Assembly (NCBI GenBank): GCA_047967505.1
Contig: CM106538.1
Reading direction: 5' to 3' (one strand)
Length of the DNA stretch: 64,000 bases
Source of the DNA: Dipteris shenzhenensis
Lineage: Eukaryota > Polypodiophyta > Polypodiopsida > Gleicheniales
The translations under genes and the position numbers were made by a program. Shown in pieces: positions 45,250-56,881 of this stretch. The notes under the pieces are model-generated. The model was not told the DNA's origin. It saw nothing but the letters and a program-made list of their open reading frames with translations, and ran no database searches. Each line of letters opens with the position of its first letter. The first letter of the stretch is position 1.

Positions 45250-45700
45250 GCCATTGAATTATTATGACATTGGCCCCAATGATTGAGAAATTCTCTCATG
45301 GCAACCATCTAATCGCACGTCATGGCTAGACGATGATGTATATGACTGCCTACACTAGGCTAGGCTACCAGCAAGCTGGGTGCATGTGCCACCGCTTTTC
45401 CCCCCTCATCCCATTGAATTATTTTGATCTTGGCTCCGATGACCGAGAAATTCTCCCATGGCAACCATCTTATCCCATGTCATGACTAGAGGATGATGTA
45501 TATGACTGCCTATCTAGGCTGGGCTACAAACAAGCTAGGTGCATGTGCCACCACTTCTCCCCCCTCATCCCATTGAATTATTATGATCTTGTCTTCGATG
45601 ACCGAGAAATTCTCCCATTGAAACCATCTAATCGCATGTCATGGCTAGACGATGATGTATATGACCGCCTACACTAGGCCGAGCTACCAACAAAATCCAA
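45250..45700. repeat. Tandem repeat, three units of about 160 bp
   Basis: CCATTGAATTATT recurs at about 45252, 45411 and 45572. Each unit contains GAGAAATTCTC, CATGGCTAGACGATGATG and CTAGGC-GGCTACC. Confidence 0.85.
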
Positions 45701-47150
45701 CAGGTGGATTTTGTGCTCTTAGCAGCGATAGGCACCCAGAGTCACACAAACTAACATAATAAACAAAGGGGAAAAGAGTGGAAGGGCGGAAAGTCTAAGG
45801 CCTTAAGGGCAGAGAAACAATTCACCGCACCCAGGAAAATCCCTCCCCTACCCCCTTCCATGCTCTCCAAGCCCCCTTCCACCCCTGTGACGAATCTTCT
45901 GCTACAACCTTAATGGCCCTTCATAATGCTCCCCAAGTCATGGGATCCATTTTTTCCCTTGGCTCTCCATCCTACAACACTCCACTAGCCATAGCCAAAC
46001 CAAGAGAGTTACAGGATGGGGAGCCAAGGGAAACGGATCTAAAGGAGGGGATTGTAGAATGGATTTAAGGTCTGTCACATTTGATCATGTTCTCAGCTAC
46101 TACAAATTTCTATCATCGTTGTTCCATAAAGCACTGGAAGAGATCTCAACTTGGTGGAGAGTCACTCATAGTCGAGCACAACCTTCGGCACTGAGGAAGG
46201 AGAACTCAACTTGGTGAGAGAATTAGTGTGCTAAAGCTCACCACCAGATTCAGTTCTCCTGCCCATTGTCAAAGGTTGTTCTCGATTTCAGGGAGCTCAC
46301 CACTAGGTTAAGCTCTCTCTCCAAGTGCCTTGAAGGAAGTTGTTGTAAAGAAGGTTATGTTCAATTACGAGGTGCTTGTATTGTGCCCTGCATAGAAGGA
46401 GTTCCGGGTCAAAAGTGTAAGAAAGTACTAACTATGAGGTACTTGTATTGTCCCTTGCATACGAGGCACCAGGTCAAAAGTGTAGTGGCTCTAAATAAGC
46501 ACAAATGGCATATTTCTTCCCTCATTTACATTTTATTGCACCATAGGGATCTTTGCACAATAAACTATTGAAATTTTTGTTATTACTATAGTGAAAATGG
46601 TTCACAAATGCCCTCATTCAGGATGTACTGCAACCGATGCAATTCTTGCACAAGCAATTATTGCAGAAGGAATAGAATTGCTCTAAAATAGGACTACATT
46701 TTCCTTAGCTTACAACCAAAATAGCAATAAAATAGCTCCAAGAACTAGTAGAACTTGTTGCACAAGGACTAGTAGGACTAAAATAGCTTCAAAATAGGAG
46801 TATATTTTCCTTGGTTTAGAACTGTAATAACTCCAATAACTAGCGTGGTGGTTGCAAGGAAACTATCATAAATTGCAAATTTCTACATTTTTCTTAGCTT
46901 GGAACTAAAATAGCTCCAAGAACCAATGCGGTGGTGGTTGAGAAATTGTTGCATAAGGACTAATAGGACTAAAATAGCTCCAAAATAAGACTATATTTTC
47001 CTTGGTTTAGAACTAAAATAGCTCCATCAACCAGCACGGTGGTTGCATATATGAAACTTGAGGGGTCTCCTTTAGGGATTGACATGCCATGGTGGTCTTC
47101 ATGCCAATGTGGTGGTCTCTCTATGCCAACATCATTGCTCGAACCAGCAC
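45701..47150. repeat. Non-coding DNA with decayed tandem units
   Basis: At 46366 and 46434 a 68-bp unit (GAGGTRCTTGTATTGT...GGTCAAAAGTGTA) is duplicated. From about 46680 to 47050, phrases such as AAAATAGCTCCAA, TATTTTCCTTGGTTTAGAAC and CAGCACGGTGG recur irregularly. No gene. Confidence 0.6.
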
Positions 47151-47400
47151 GGTGGTCAACGTAACAAAAGATTGTGTTGCGCAGTGATAGATGGCAAAGC
47201 TATGCAATGAGAGGTGGCAAGGCAAAAGTCGAGTGATGTAGTCAGGACAACATGGTGGTCCATGCCAACATCATTGCTCGAACCAACACGGTGGTCAATG
47301 CAACAAAAGGTTATGTTGCGCAGTGATAGATGGCGAAGCTGCACAATGACAAGTGGTAAGGCAAAAGCTATGTGATGCAGTCAGGCTAGAGACTACGCTA
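47127..47400. repeat. Tandem repeat, two units of about 137 bp
   Basis: GCCAACATCATTGCTCGAAC starts both units (about 47127 and 47265); both continue with TTGTGTTGCGCAGTGATAGA-like sequence. The ORF on the minus strand at 47156-47344 arises from the repeat. Confidence 0.8.
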
Positions 47401-47639
47401 TGCAAAGGAGGTCAGAGAACAGTCTCTATGCTCATGACTAAATGCATATAGTGCCATGTGTCGAGCTTTGCGCTATTGACAATGATAAGATTGTGTCCCG
47501 TTATTACGCCACTGCGGCAATCATGATGTCAAAAAAACTTCCGACGAGAGTACAAGTCCGCTCAAAATTCAAAATCTCACCCACTAACGCGTCGCTTCAT
47601 GGCCCCAAAAATAGTTCCACGATTGGCTAGAAAACATTG

Positions 47640-47962
47640 ACCCTATTTTCATGTTTTTTTAATCATGCACCATGCATAAGTGCTCCAAAAATATTTGTTG
47701 TTGTACTTTTACCATCATGTGTATGTTTTCGATGGGTACCACAATTTGCAAAGGTCTCAATATCATTAAGGACCATATGCTCACAAAGTTTGTTGTGATT
47801 TAGATATCATTTGTGAGGTACGACATGAATATTTTCTATTATTTTATCATGCACCATGTGTAAGTGCTCCCAAAAATATGCATTGTTGTACATCTACTAT
47901 CATGTATATATGTCCAATGGGTACCATACTTTGCAAAGGTCTTAATATGATTAAGATCTGTG
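47640..47962. repeat. Island of 187-bp repeat (about 1.7 units)
   Basis: AATCATGCACCATGCATAAG, CTCCAAAAATAT, TACCATCATGTGTATG, then AATGGGTACCA and TTTGCAAAGGTCTTAATATGA: the same markers in the same order as the large arrays. It directly abuts the broken end of the copia element. Confidence 0.8.
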
Positions 47963-49459
47963 ATGTGCATGACCAAACCTGGCATGCTATAAATCACCTG
48001 GAGTAGAAGAAGAGACAGACGTAGCATGCTGATTATAAGGCTGAGCATCAAGCTTGTAAAGACCCATGCTAGCCTCATAAGAACCTGTAGCCACAATCTC
48101 ATTCCCTTTCTTTGGATCCTTGATCATGCATTGATCATCCTCGAATTCCACAAGCATGTGTTGATCATGGGCCATGGATGGAACTGAAACAATATTTTTT
48201 CTCAAATCAGAAACATACTAGACATCATGGATATACTTTTTCTTTCCTGAATCCAGAAGGATGGGAACATCTCCCACTCCTATGATATCCTGAGTTGCAT
48301 CATTAGCACAAGTAATCTATTTGCCATGAACAGGTTTGATCTCTTCAAACCACTCTTTCCTGTGAGTCATGTGCTTCGATGCACCACTATCTAGATACCA
48401 AGTATCTATGGCAGCAAATGAAGAATCCCAAGATGAAGCAAGAGAAGCATCATGTGCAACTAAATCTCCCTCGACACCAAAGTTGTCCTGAAATGCAGTA
48501 AACACATAATCCTTTCCCTCTTGTGCATAGTTTGCATGAGATGAAGCATTGGCATTTTCAACTGGTGCCACATAATTACTACTTGCGCCTTGCCTCTTTC
48601 TCTCATTGGCAATCCTTTCCTGGGATTTTACAATGTAATGACCAGGTTTCTTGCAATAATTGCATTTTTCTTTTTTCACCTTTGCACCTTTATATGCATT
48701 CCCTACATTGGTGTTTGCATTCCCCTCCTTCCTGGGCTGATAAGCATGGCTGGTCTTTTTCTGAAATTTACCCTTTCCATGAGTGGCAAGTGCTTGCTCA
48801 CTCAAACGGGCTGAATCAAAAGTCCGTATTTCTTCCTGTAAGACCAACCAACTCACTCCTCAAAACTGAGTGGAGGAACCATGAGCATAATAATCAAGGA
48901 AGTAACAAACATATCATATGAGGGTGCCAGACTATTGAGGGTGATAGAGACCAATTTCTTGTCTTCTATATCCTCATCAATAGCTGCGAGCTCATCCCGA
49001 ATATCAGTAATCTTTGCAATATGAGCTGAAATAGTTTGACCTTCCTACATGAGCAAGTCATTGAGGTTATAATTCAAAGCAATGCTTCTTAATTCATTCT
49101 TCACATTCCACATACTTTTCACTCTATCCTAATCTGCCTTTAAAGTCTTGCAAGACTTGATACAGTGGACTTAATGTGTGTCTTCACAGACAATGCAATC
49201 AAAGACAACGCTTGGACATCCCTACAATCAAATCTATTCCGATCCTCCGTGGGAGCGGTAGTAGAAGCTTGAGTGATAGTGCCAAAAGTGGATGATACAC
49301 TCGTTCTTGATCCAACAAGTCTAGCCTGATCACCATTCACAATGTCCCATAAGCCCTTTCCAACCAAGGTATTCTTGATTGTAAAGACCACAAAGCATAG
49401 TTAGGTCCATCCAACTTATCTACTTCAGTTATGGTACCAAAATGCTCATTGAGAGACAT
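47963..49459 (-). pseudogene. Copia gag-protease fragment
   Basis: Start MSLNEHFGTITEVDKLDGPN at 49459, then TIKNTLVGKGLWDIVNGD, ALSLIALSVKTHI, ITDIRDELAAIDEDIEDKKL and LNSLAPSYDMFVTSL: a plant copia gag (UBN2 type). The zinc knuckle reads CNYCKKPGHYIVKSQE, its last Cys lost to Ser. The protease follows: WYLDSGASKHMTHRKEWF, with an intact DSG. The end is the pre-integrase region (GLYKLDAQP; ARFGHAH). Several frame changes and stops. Confidence 0.8.
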
Positions 49460-50512
49460 GATTTCAAGCTCAAGAATAAAGGCAAGTGTACCTGCAAAGG
49501 AAACGACAGCAAATGGACAACTGAAAGAACACTGACTGCTATGCAATCACTGCAATGGCATTCACTGACAGCGGCTGCTCCGAAATAGCAGTAACTTTGT
49601 CCCCAAAATTTTGTTCAAACCTCAATCCCTTCTGGGATACAATATGCAATCAAGCACTATATTTTCGCTCCAAAAAAGTTATCCTCAACCACAGGCAAAC
49701 ATTGGCTCAAATTCAATGTGCTTCTATCCCAAATAATCAGCCTGTATCCCAACCAAACAATGGCTCAGAATGCAAAAGCAAACTCTTGCTCAACAGGCAT
49801 CCAAAAGTGCATCAACTTACAGCCAACACTTGAATTCATATATGCACAACACCTAAGCAATGATTTATACTCAATGTGTAGCCAAAAACAAGTCCCAAAT
49901 GCACTTATACTTGTGCAATGCAATCTGCAAGATACATGCACAATGCTATCTGCAAGAACCAACTGGGAGAGACTAAAAATGAGCTAAAGTAAGGATCTCG
50001 AGCAAAAGTCGAACCACCAAGTCGAATCCAGATCCAGAGATGCAAGTGGTGATCTAGAGAGGCAACGAGCAAGCGGGCAAGTCAAATGGAGAGGTGGAGA
50101 GACGAGGTGTACGAAAATCAGTAAAATCAGCAAACGTACTGATATTGCTGGTATGTTGCTCAGAACAAAATTCTAATGGCACGAACAGCTCCGAAAGAGG
50201 GATAAAGCCCTAGTACAACCAATACAACTGGTCAAAACTTTCGGGCTGCTTGACGCAGCTATACAACTTTCGGTAATTGAAATTGCCTGAAAAAACTATG
50301 CGCGCAACGCAAAGCGAAGTCGCCCAGCTGAGGAATGCTTCCTTTTGGAAATCTCGTAGCAAAACTGAATATCAAGATCACGCGAAGCTCGTGGGAGCTT
50401 AGGACAACCAAAAGAGAAGTTGACCAGCAAGAACTAACTCCTCCATTGCGACAGAAGTGCAACACGAGCACGCGGGAGAGCGAGGAAGCAAGTGACAAGA
50501 CAAGAAAAAGTA

Positions 50513-50524
50513 GCTCTCATACCA
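50513..50524 (-). other. Copia primer-binding site (initiator tRNA-Met)
   Basis: On the minus strand TGGTATGAGAGC differs by one base from TGGTATCAGAGC, the complement of the plant initiator tRNA-Met 3' end. It lies two bases inside the LTR. Confidence 0.75.
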
Positions 50525-50526
50525 CA

Positions 50527-50750
50527 TGTAGGAACAAGAATAGAGAAGAGTTGTGAACATAAGAGAACAAGAAGTGAGCACAAGTGAACTCCAACTAAAC
50601 TGTTCAAATGAAGCAATACAAGTACTTGGTATATATAGTTACCCAAGTAATGGTCAACCATATAGTTGACTTATGGCCTGCCATTACCAAAGCAATTAAA
50701 AAGTACCTTTTAGCGTACTTCGTGTTTGCATTTGAAAAGAAGTCAGTACA
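50527..50750 (-). repeat. Putative copia 5' LTR
   Basis: Runs TGTAGGAAC ... TCAGTACA on the plus strand, so the ends are TGTA/TACA. A TATA box (minus strand CTATATATACC) lies near 50630. The right edge is uncertain because GAAAAGAAGTCAGTA is repeated just beyond it, and no second LTR is present for comparison. Confidence 0.5.
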
Positions 50751-50859
50751 AGAAGCATCTGAAAAGAAGTCAGTAGAAGAAAAGTCTCATTTCTCTTAGT
50801 TAGAAAAGCAGCGGACAAATTTTCTTTTTTAGTTTAAAGAGTGTTTTTATGACTCAGTT

Positions 50860-51056
50860 CCACAGGAGTTGCCCCCTGAAAGGCTAGAAGACCATATGAT
50901 AGACATAATCCCTGGTAGCAGCACACCTAACAAACCCCCTTATAGGATAAGTGCATCCCAGCAAGAGGAAATTATGAATCAGGTCCAAGATCTATTGGAG
51001 AAGGGGCTGATACAGCCCAACTCTTCCCCCTACTACTCACCCCTTCTTGAGTTCAA
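50860..51056 (+). pseudogene. Ty3/gypsy RT N-terminal fragment
   Basis: LPPERLEDHMIDIIPGSST, PPYRISASQQEEIMNQVQDL, and KGLIQPNSSPYYSPLL are the conserved lead-in to gypsy RT. The match ends at about 51056 and no RT core follows. Isolated scrap on the plus strand, opposite to the copia element. Confidence 0.8.
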
Positions 51057-53250
51057 TTCTGGCATTGGTCAAGTGTTAGACCGGAGATTAAATATCAAGG
51101 CTACAGTGCATGGGGAAAGGTCGGGTCTCGAACTCAGACATAGTATCAAAGCCTTGTTGTTGAAAGATTTTTGTAGTCTACATAGATGCTAAATGAAGGA
51201 GTTCCTCTCGGGTGGAGCAAGCTCAATGATACAGTCAAGTTACGTGTGTCACTGACTCAGAGGAGGGTTGACTCGAATGGCTAGCTAGAAGCCCATTGCC
51301 CAACTGGCAAGCTCGACAAGTCCAACTACCCTCCGTGGAAGAGGACAATTCGGAGTTTTAGTAGTGAGCAGTTTTCAACAGATAACTATCGGAATGGAGT
51401 TGCGACATTTTGGTATTTTTGCTCCATATGCGTGTTGTCCGTACAACTGTACGGATTTCTGCATTTTGTTGTGTCATTGGTCTGAACTTTGCAAGCAGAT
51501 CTTTTGGAGCTTCCATTTGCTATTTTTAAGTTTGTATTTTGAAGATCAGCCAGCAGGGTTGACTTTGGGATTGTTGGCTTTTGGGTCACATTTTCTCACA
51601 TTGCAATGACATTGGCTTGGTTTAGTCAAATTTTGGGAATTTTCCGCCTTTGCCCTCTTTTGGCACATTTGCCCAGCTTTTGCCAAAATTGCAGCCTTTT
51701 GCTCTCAAATTGCCTAGTAAGGGTGAAGAGAAAAATACAATTGAGGCACGGTATCAGCTGCTTCTCCCCGCTCCACGCTGCTCCCTCCCCCTCTCTACGC
51801 TTTAGCCCTCTCCTCTCCCTCTCCCTGTCCCTAAGCCCTTCCCTTCCCCTTGAAACAATGCTCTGACTCATCTCAAGGTTGTTAGCGAGACACCCTATCA
51901 TCCAGGTCCCACCTAGGAATCCTACTCTCTTGGAATCTATTCCAGGAGATCTGTAGGGTTACCTGTCATTTGGGGCCAATGAGAGCTGTGGAATGCAGAC
52001 CTTGGTTGCTGTTGTGATCTGGACTGAACCAACGGTAGGATTTTGAGCAGTTAGCAGTTTACTGCATGGCAATCACAGTTCAATAGCGTACTTTCTCTTG
52101 GAGTTTTTCAACTCTGTAGGTGTTGTGGATGGGGTAGATCTACTGCTCCCTGTTCCAGGCCTGATTTGCTACGGATCCCGATGGTGCTTACTAAGAATTG
52201 CTGCCGCTGAACAGCCTGCAAGAGAATGAAATGAATGCCAAGGGGGCTGCCTTATATAGGCTTTTAGGGCAAACTGGTCGACCATGGTCGGCATTGCCTC
52301 TGACATGCCAGGCGTGCAGTAGATTAGGAGATGCACCCTCAGGATCCACAGTCAAGTGGGGTGGTGTCATGCGAGCACCTAGCTTTCTCAAGTCAGAGCA
52401 GATTTTCAGCACGAGGTCCTGGGGCACCTAATTCAGGATATCTTAATGGTCAGGTTAGACCATGGTGACAGTCCTGCGAAATAAAATTATGCTCTCTTGG
52501 ATAAGGCTCAAGCTATACCGACACCCTAAAGAGAGCCTCTTGCCCCCTCAAGATGACATGTCAGAGGCCATAGCTGGTATTACTACCTGGCATATCCGAG
52601 TAGTCTACTTATCGGTAGATAGGAGACTCAACCCGCAGCCACCACAGGAGAGCATCTCACCCCTCAAGGTGACATTTCAGAGACCATAGCTGGTATTATT
52701 TCCTAGCACATCCGAGTACTCCTACTTATCTGTAGACAGGAGACTCAGTCATCTGCCTCTTAATACTATCTTTCCCCTTGAGCTCTAAAGGGACAGCAAG
52801 GTCCAGGAGATTCTTGCAAAGACATCCGATCGTCACGAACCGTTTCTTGAGACCTGGCCGCCATGCATTGTCAATCATATCACAAGAGAGGTATACGTTG
52901 ATTGTATAGCCCGCAATTAGCTCCCTGCTGCTGGTCCTGGGTTCTTAAAGGCAATGAGCAGAGAAATATCCCGCAAGGATTGTTCCACAGATGCCCTCAG
53001 GTAAAGCTTAATCAGAAATTCCTATTTTCACCGGGGATGGGGGATGGATGATGGAACTAAACTCCATATAGAGCCTATATCAATCTAGTATGACAGCCCA
53101 CAACATAACAAAAGCATAAACACTAGTGACAAAAACACTCTCTCATAAGGCGTGAATCTGGCAGAACATTAGTGTACTCAAGGACCATCGAGTTGACAAA
53201 AAAAATAGGTGCAGTAGACACCATGACAGATGCAGTGTAATATGATGCTG
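51057..53250. other. No gene; tandem duplication and possible LTR relic
   Basis: A 115-bp unit (GTCAGAGGCCATAGCTGGTATTA and on) occurs twice, at 52561 and 52676. Around 52250 CTTATATAGGC could be an LTR TATA region on the minus strand, but I cannot place LTR ends. Confidence 0.5.
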
Positions 53251-53257
53251 AAAGACG

Positions 53258-54950
53258 TCATACGAGAATGGCAAAACTGTTACCAACCTCTTCTAAGGCA
53301 GCCGGGGCATGTTTTGTTAGAATAGCAAGAATTTGTCTCATGATTGGGCGTTTATCTGGATCCAAATCTGTAGCAGTCAGGCCAACAAATAGTAGCCTTT
53401 CCATTTCATCAACATTAAAGCCTCCAGCCAGGCGTGGATCAGCTGCTTCCATTAGTCTTCCTTGTTTGTTCAGGTCCCTCACCTTTTCCAATAAGAAATA
53501 GAAACCAGATTCAAAGGCTAATTGAAAGCTTGGTCGCCCACATGCCACCTCTAGAGCAACAATACCGAAGCTGAAAACATCCGATTCTGCAGTAGGAAGG
53601 CAAGTCGTAGCAATTTCTGGGGCAATGTAACCGATTGTGCCAACTGCATTCATGGACCATGGAATAGCATCAGGATCACTATCGTGCCAGGCCAAAGTCT
53701 CCAAGTTTAGCCTCAAAATTGGCATCCAGCATAATATTACTGGGTTTCACATCTCTGTGCACAACTCGTTTTCCCCCTTCCTCATGAAGATACAACAGTG
53801 CTGTGCCTAAACCACAAATTATTATATTTCGAACATGCAAACCAATGATCAAATCGTTGTTTGCGAATAACCATTTATCTAGACTTCCATTTGGCATATA
53901 GTCATACACAAGCAGGAGCTCTCCTTTGTGTTTGCACCATCCTTGAAGCCGCACCAGATTTTGGTGATTCAGCTCACTTATGATACGCAATTCAGAAACG
54001 AGGTCACGCATTCACCTGCCTCCTTTCTCAGCTGCAGCGACCTTTTTTATTGCTACTTGTAACCCGCCCCTTTTCAAAATGCCCTTGTAAACCTGTCCTT
54101 GGGCTCCTTGTCCCAGTAATTCAGAGGAGTTGAAAACCCTGGTGGCAGAATAAAGCTCCTTGTACTTAAACCTCTGATGACCAATTCGAATATGTTTATT
54201 TCTCCTTCGCTTTTCCGTCGATTTTTCCGCGTCGATCTCAAACGCGCAAAAATAACTGCCAAAATGATGATAACCCCTGAACATACTCAAGGACAAGACG
54301 AATCGAGTCTCAAGGTTGTGCGTCACCCGGGCAGAAGGTGATCGTGAAATCGGCACCAGAGCAATTGAACACAGATGATGCATTGTCGTGGGAAAACGTA
54401 GAGGCAGTAGGGCAGAGATTCTTGAAGACTTGGGTGTAGTTATTAGACTTACAAGCACTGGTGCAGCAGTATTGGTCCGTTTGGAAAGCGTTGCATGGGC
54501 TGGAGCATGCGAAGGTGCTGCCATTGTGGGAGACTCGCAGCTTGCAATTGTGAAGGACGTTGGCTATGCAAGAGGGGCTTCCGCAAGTCAGAGCACTGGA
54601 GCTCTTGGAGGCGAATTTGGGAGATGGAGAGATGGCGAGAGGCAGGTTGAAGCCGCCAACGAGAGAGATATCGTAGAAGTAGAGATTGTTGGATGATCCT
54701 AGCTTGAATTCCGCGAGGGTAACGGGCAAAGAGGTGCTGTTGATTTGGCATTGCAAACCGCTGCTACCGTCACAGTTCCCATTGTCACAGACAAAGTAAT
54801 TGGTGGTGTTGAAGGTGCAACCAGTGTGTCCCCAGAAGCGTCCACTCCAATCGGAAGGGACGTGGACAGGGTTGGAGCTCCAAAGGCATTAAGGACTCTT
54901 GATGGTAGTATGCCACAAGTCCGATACAAAAGGAGGCTAGCCATTCGTAG
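53258..54950 (-). pseudogene. Thaumatin-domain receptor-like kinase, disrupted
   Basis: Minus strand. Ectodomain: VPSDWSGRFWGHTGC (about 54820-54865), LPVTLAEFKLGSSNN, DISLVGGFNLPLAISP, TDQYCC and GADFTITFCPGD, a thaumatin-like (PR5) domain with its Cys pattern. A membrane segment with a basic stop (SGVIIILAVIFARLRSTRK) lies near 54230-54285. The kinase follows: FKYKELYSATRVF, LLGQGAQGQVYKG, VAIKKV, LVYDYMPNGSLDKWL, VVHRDVKPSN, LGDFGLAR, GTIGYIAPE and SDVFSFGIVALEVACGR. The kinase resembles L-type lectin receptor kinases. Thaumatin part, membrane part and kinase are in three frames; TGA at 54012-54014 interrupts KGGR/MRDLVSEL; another frameshift follows GLAR near 53690. The N-terminus and signal peptide are damaged. 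Not functional. Confidence 0.85.
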
Positions 54951-55675
54951 AACCCCCCTAACTCTTTTGTCCAACCAATGGTGGGTGGTCAAGGTGTAAA
55001 GATTTCTCAGGGAATCGACACAACCACGCCATCAGCATCACTTCATCCCAGCCAAAATAACTCTAAGGAGGCCACAACAATTGACCAAACTGTTCAACTG
55101 TCTTCTCTGCTCAACACCTTTGTCCAGAACAGGATTGGGGTCACGAAGAGCAAAAAACCATACCCATAGGTGGCTGTGCCGGGGCCCTCCAAAGGCCCTA
55201 TTGTCATTAGTGCTTTCTATCATCCTCAGCTTTGTTTCAAAGAGGAACGTGAGTGATGTCAGTTGCTGCTGTAGAACCAATTTGGTCAAGATTGTCCCCC
55301 GAATGTGTGCTAAGCCTTACATCAGTTTTATCGTATCTTATGGCCAGAGTATTACCAGTGTAAAAGCCAAAACTTTTGTTTTAACATGATATAACCCTCT
55401 TTTCTAGAAAAAAGAAACATTTGGGAGACATTCCATGTAGAACAAGGAATCAAAGGAAGCTAAGATCCTTGACTTGGAATGATCTTTGTGCAATAGGGAA
55501 TGTTACTCTCTGCTTCTATAGAATAAGAGGTACTTATAGCAAATCTCTCTTGTCACGTCAAAACCCTCCCATGCAATAGCTATCAAAATCACTTCCTAGT
55601 AGATCCATATTCGTCAATAAGGATGGCCCATGAGCAGCAAGGAGGTGCTAGATTCACAACTATCACAACCTAAAT
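54951..55675. other. No gene recognised
   Basis: The minus-strand ORF 55038-55289 (83 codons) has no domain I recognise. It may be upstream sequence of the receptor-kinase pseudogene. Confidence 0.5.
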
Positions 55676-56152
55676 CTATAATTGAGTGCCTGGTGGATTT
55701 ACCAAATCCTTGCATTGTGCTGTATTCCCACTAGTTACAGAATCAACACACTTTCCATGATCCTCTCCTAGTGCCGTTGAGGGATCTATAACGGCATCCT
55801 CCCATTCCCCATGACTAGGTCCTGAATTTTCAATACATTTACCCACAGCATCTGGTACCAGTCCAACAGTTCTTGACTTGACCACCTCTGCTGCACGACG
55901 GAAAGCTTCCTGCAGGAAAAATGCCAGCTCTTTACAACATAGCAAAATTCATTAAACAAGACAAGGTCGATGTTCTCATTGAGATACATGTATCCGTGAA
56001 TGTATCACAAATTAATAAAAAATCTTGGCTGAAAACCAGTATCCGATGGATACCTGAATTCCTTCCATAGGCAGCGCAGGTTCTTCAAGGCCTGCATCCT
56101 CAAGCCTAGGAGGATGTATAGAAAAATAATTCCTGCTACCATTGCTTTCCAT
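55676..56152 (-). CDS. Small two-exon gene, conserved-looking, function unknown (110 aa)
   Basis: Exon 1 56054-56152: ATG at 56152, 33 codons, MESNGSRNYFSIHPPRLEDA ... PMEGIQ. Donor CAG/GTATCC. Intron 55910-56053 (144 bp, phase 0), acceptor TTTTCCTGCAG. Exon 2 55676-55909: EAFRRAAEVVKSRTVGLVPD ... NPPGTQL, stop TAG 55676-55678. The joined frame is open, with no stops or frameshifts, unlike everything around it. There is an amphipathic helix at the junction (EGIQEAFRRAAEVVKSR) and an acidic second half; no signal peptide or membrane segment. I believe the N-terminal block is shared with uncharacterised plant proteins, but cannot name a family. Upstream non-coding exons are possible. Confidence 0.65.
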
Positions 56153-56881
56153 AACTATTGCTTTAGAAGAATGTGTGAATCATTTATCAGGTATTCCACT
56201 CTGTTGATATCACAAGGCTAAATGAATGAGCTACATATATTCTAGCAGTGGAAGACACACCATTTTTCTCAAAAAATCTCATAATGGAGCACAGCTATAG
56301 GGATGTATACAGTGGGCATCTCCCTGATATTTTTTAATCACCATTTGTAAGCGTATAACACTACTCAGATCTGAACACATCATACAGACCCAGACATCAA
56401 AATTACACATGCACAATTAACAAGATAGAAGCCCCAAATTGTCCTAGAATCAGTAGAATGGCATACCTATCTGCTCTGTCCAACCTCATACTTAACTAGC
56501 ATTTGGTAGAGAGAAGAGCACAAGGGTAAGAAAGGAAATCAAGCCACTATTAAAAGGCTGCAAAAAATATACTTGATGAAGAAACAAGATAATGTCAGAA
56601 TGATTGTCACACTACAAGATTCTAAAAGATGTTTGAAGTGCAGAATGCATGGAAACACCTCTTTTACTAAGAATCTTAACTCCTTGGTGAATAAATGAAA
56701 AATTATGCAAACAAAAATTAATTTCAGTAGCATCATGGTTTCCCAAGTATTATGTCCATGTCATGAAATGCGGCCACTAGTAACTTCATGGTCTTGATAT
56801 TTTGGAGTTCTGAATTTTATAGCTTAGCCATTTAAGTATGTTCTCCAATATGACCACAAAACCTTTCTATTCCCCTCCCCT
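56153..56881. other. Upstream region of the two-exon gene; nothing else seen
   Basis: AT-rich, no ORF of interest. It would contain the promoter or 5' untranslated exons of the gene at 55676-56152. Confidence 0.5.

Larger units (their letters stand above)
47963..50750 (-). mobile_element. Ty1/copia retrotransposon, 5' part only
   Basis: Minus strand: 5' LTR (50527-50750), primer-binding site for initiator tRNA-Met (50513-50524), leader, gag with zinc knuckle, protease, start of the pre-integrase region. It stops at 47963, where it meets the 187-bp repeat island. Integrase, RT, RNase H and 3' LTR are absent. Confidence 0.8.

Noticed and set aside
51141-51153. Primer-binding site TAGTATCAAAGCC on the plus strand
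   Set aside because: Two mismatches to the initiator-Met site and no LTR could be delimited upstream.
51950-52450. Solo LTR of the chromovirus
   Set aside because: Only the CTTATATAGGC region resembles the LTR at 56882; the ends do not match.
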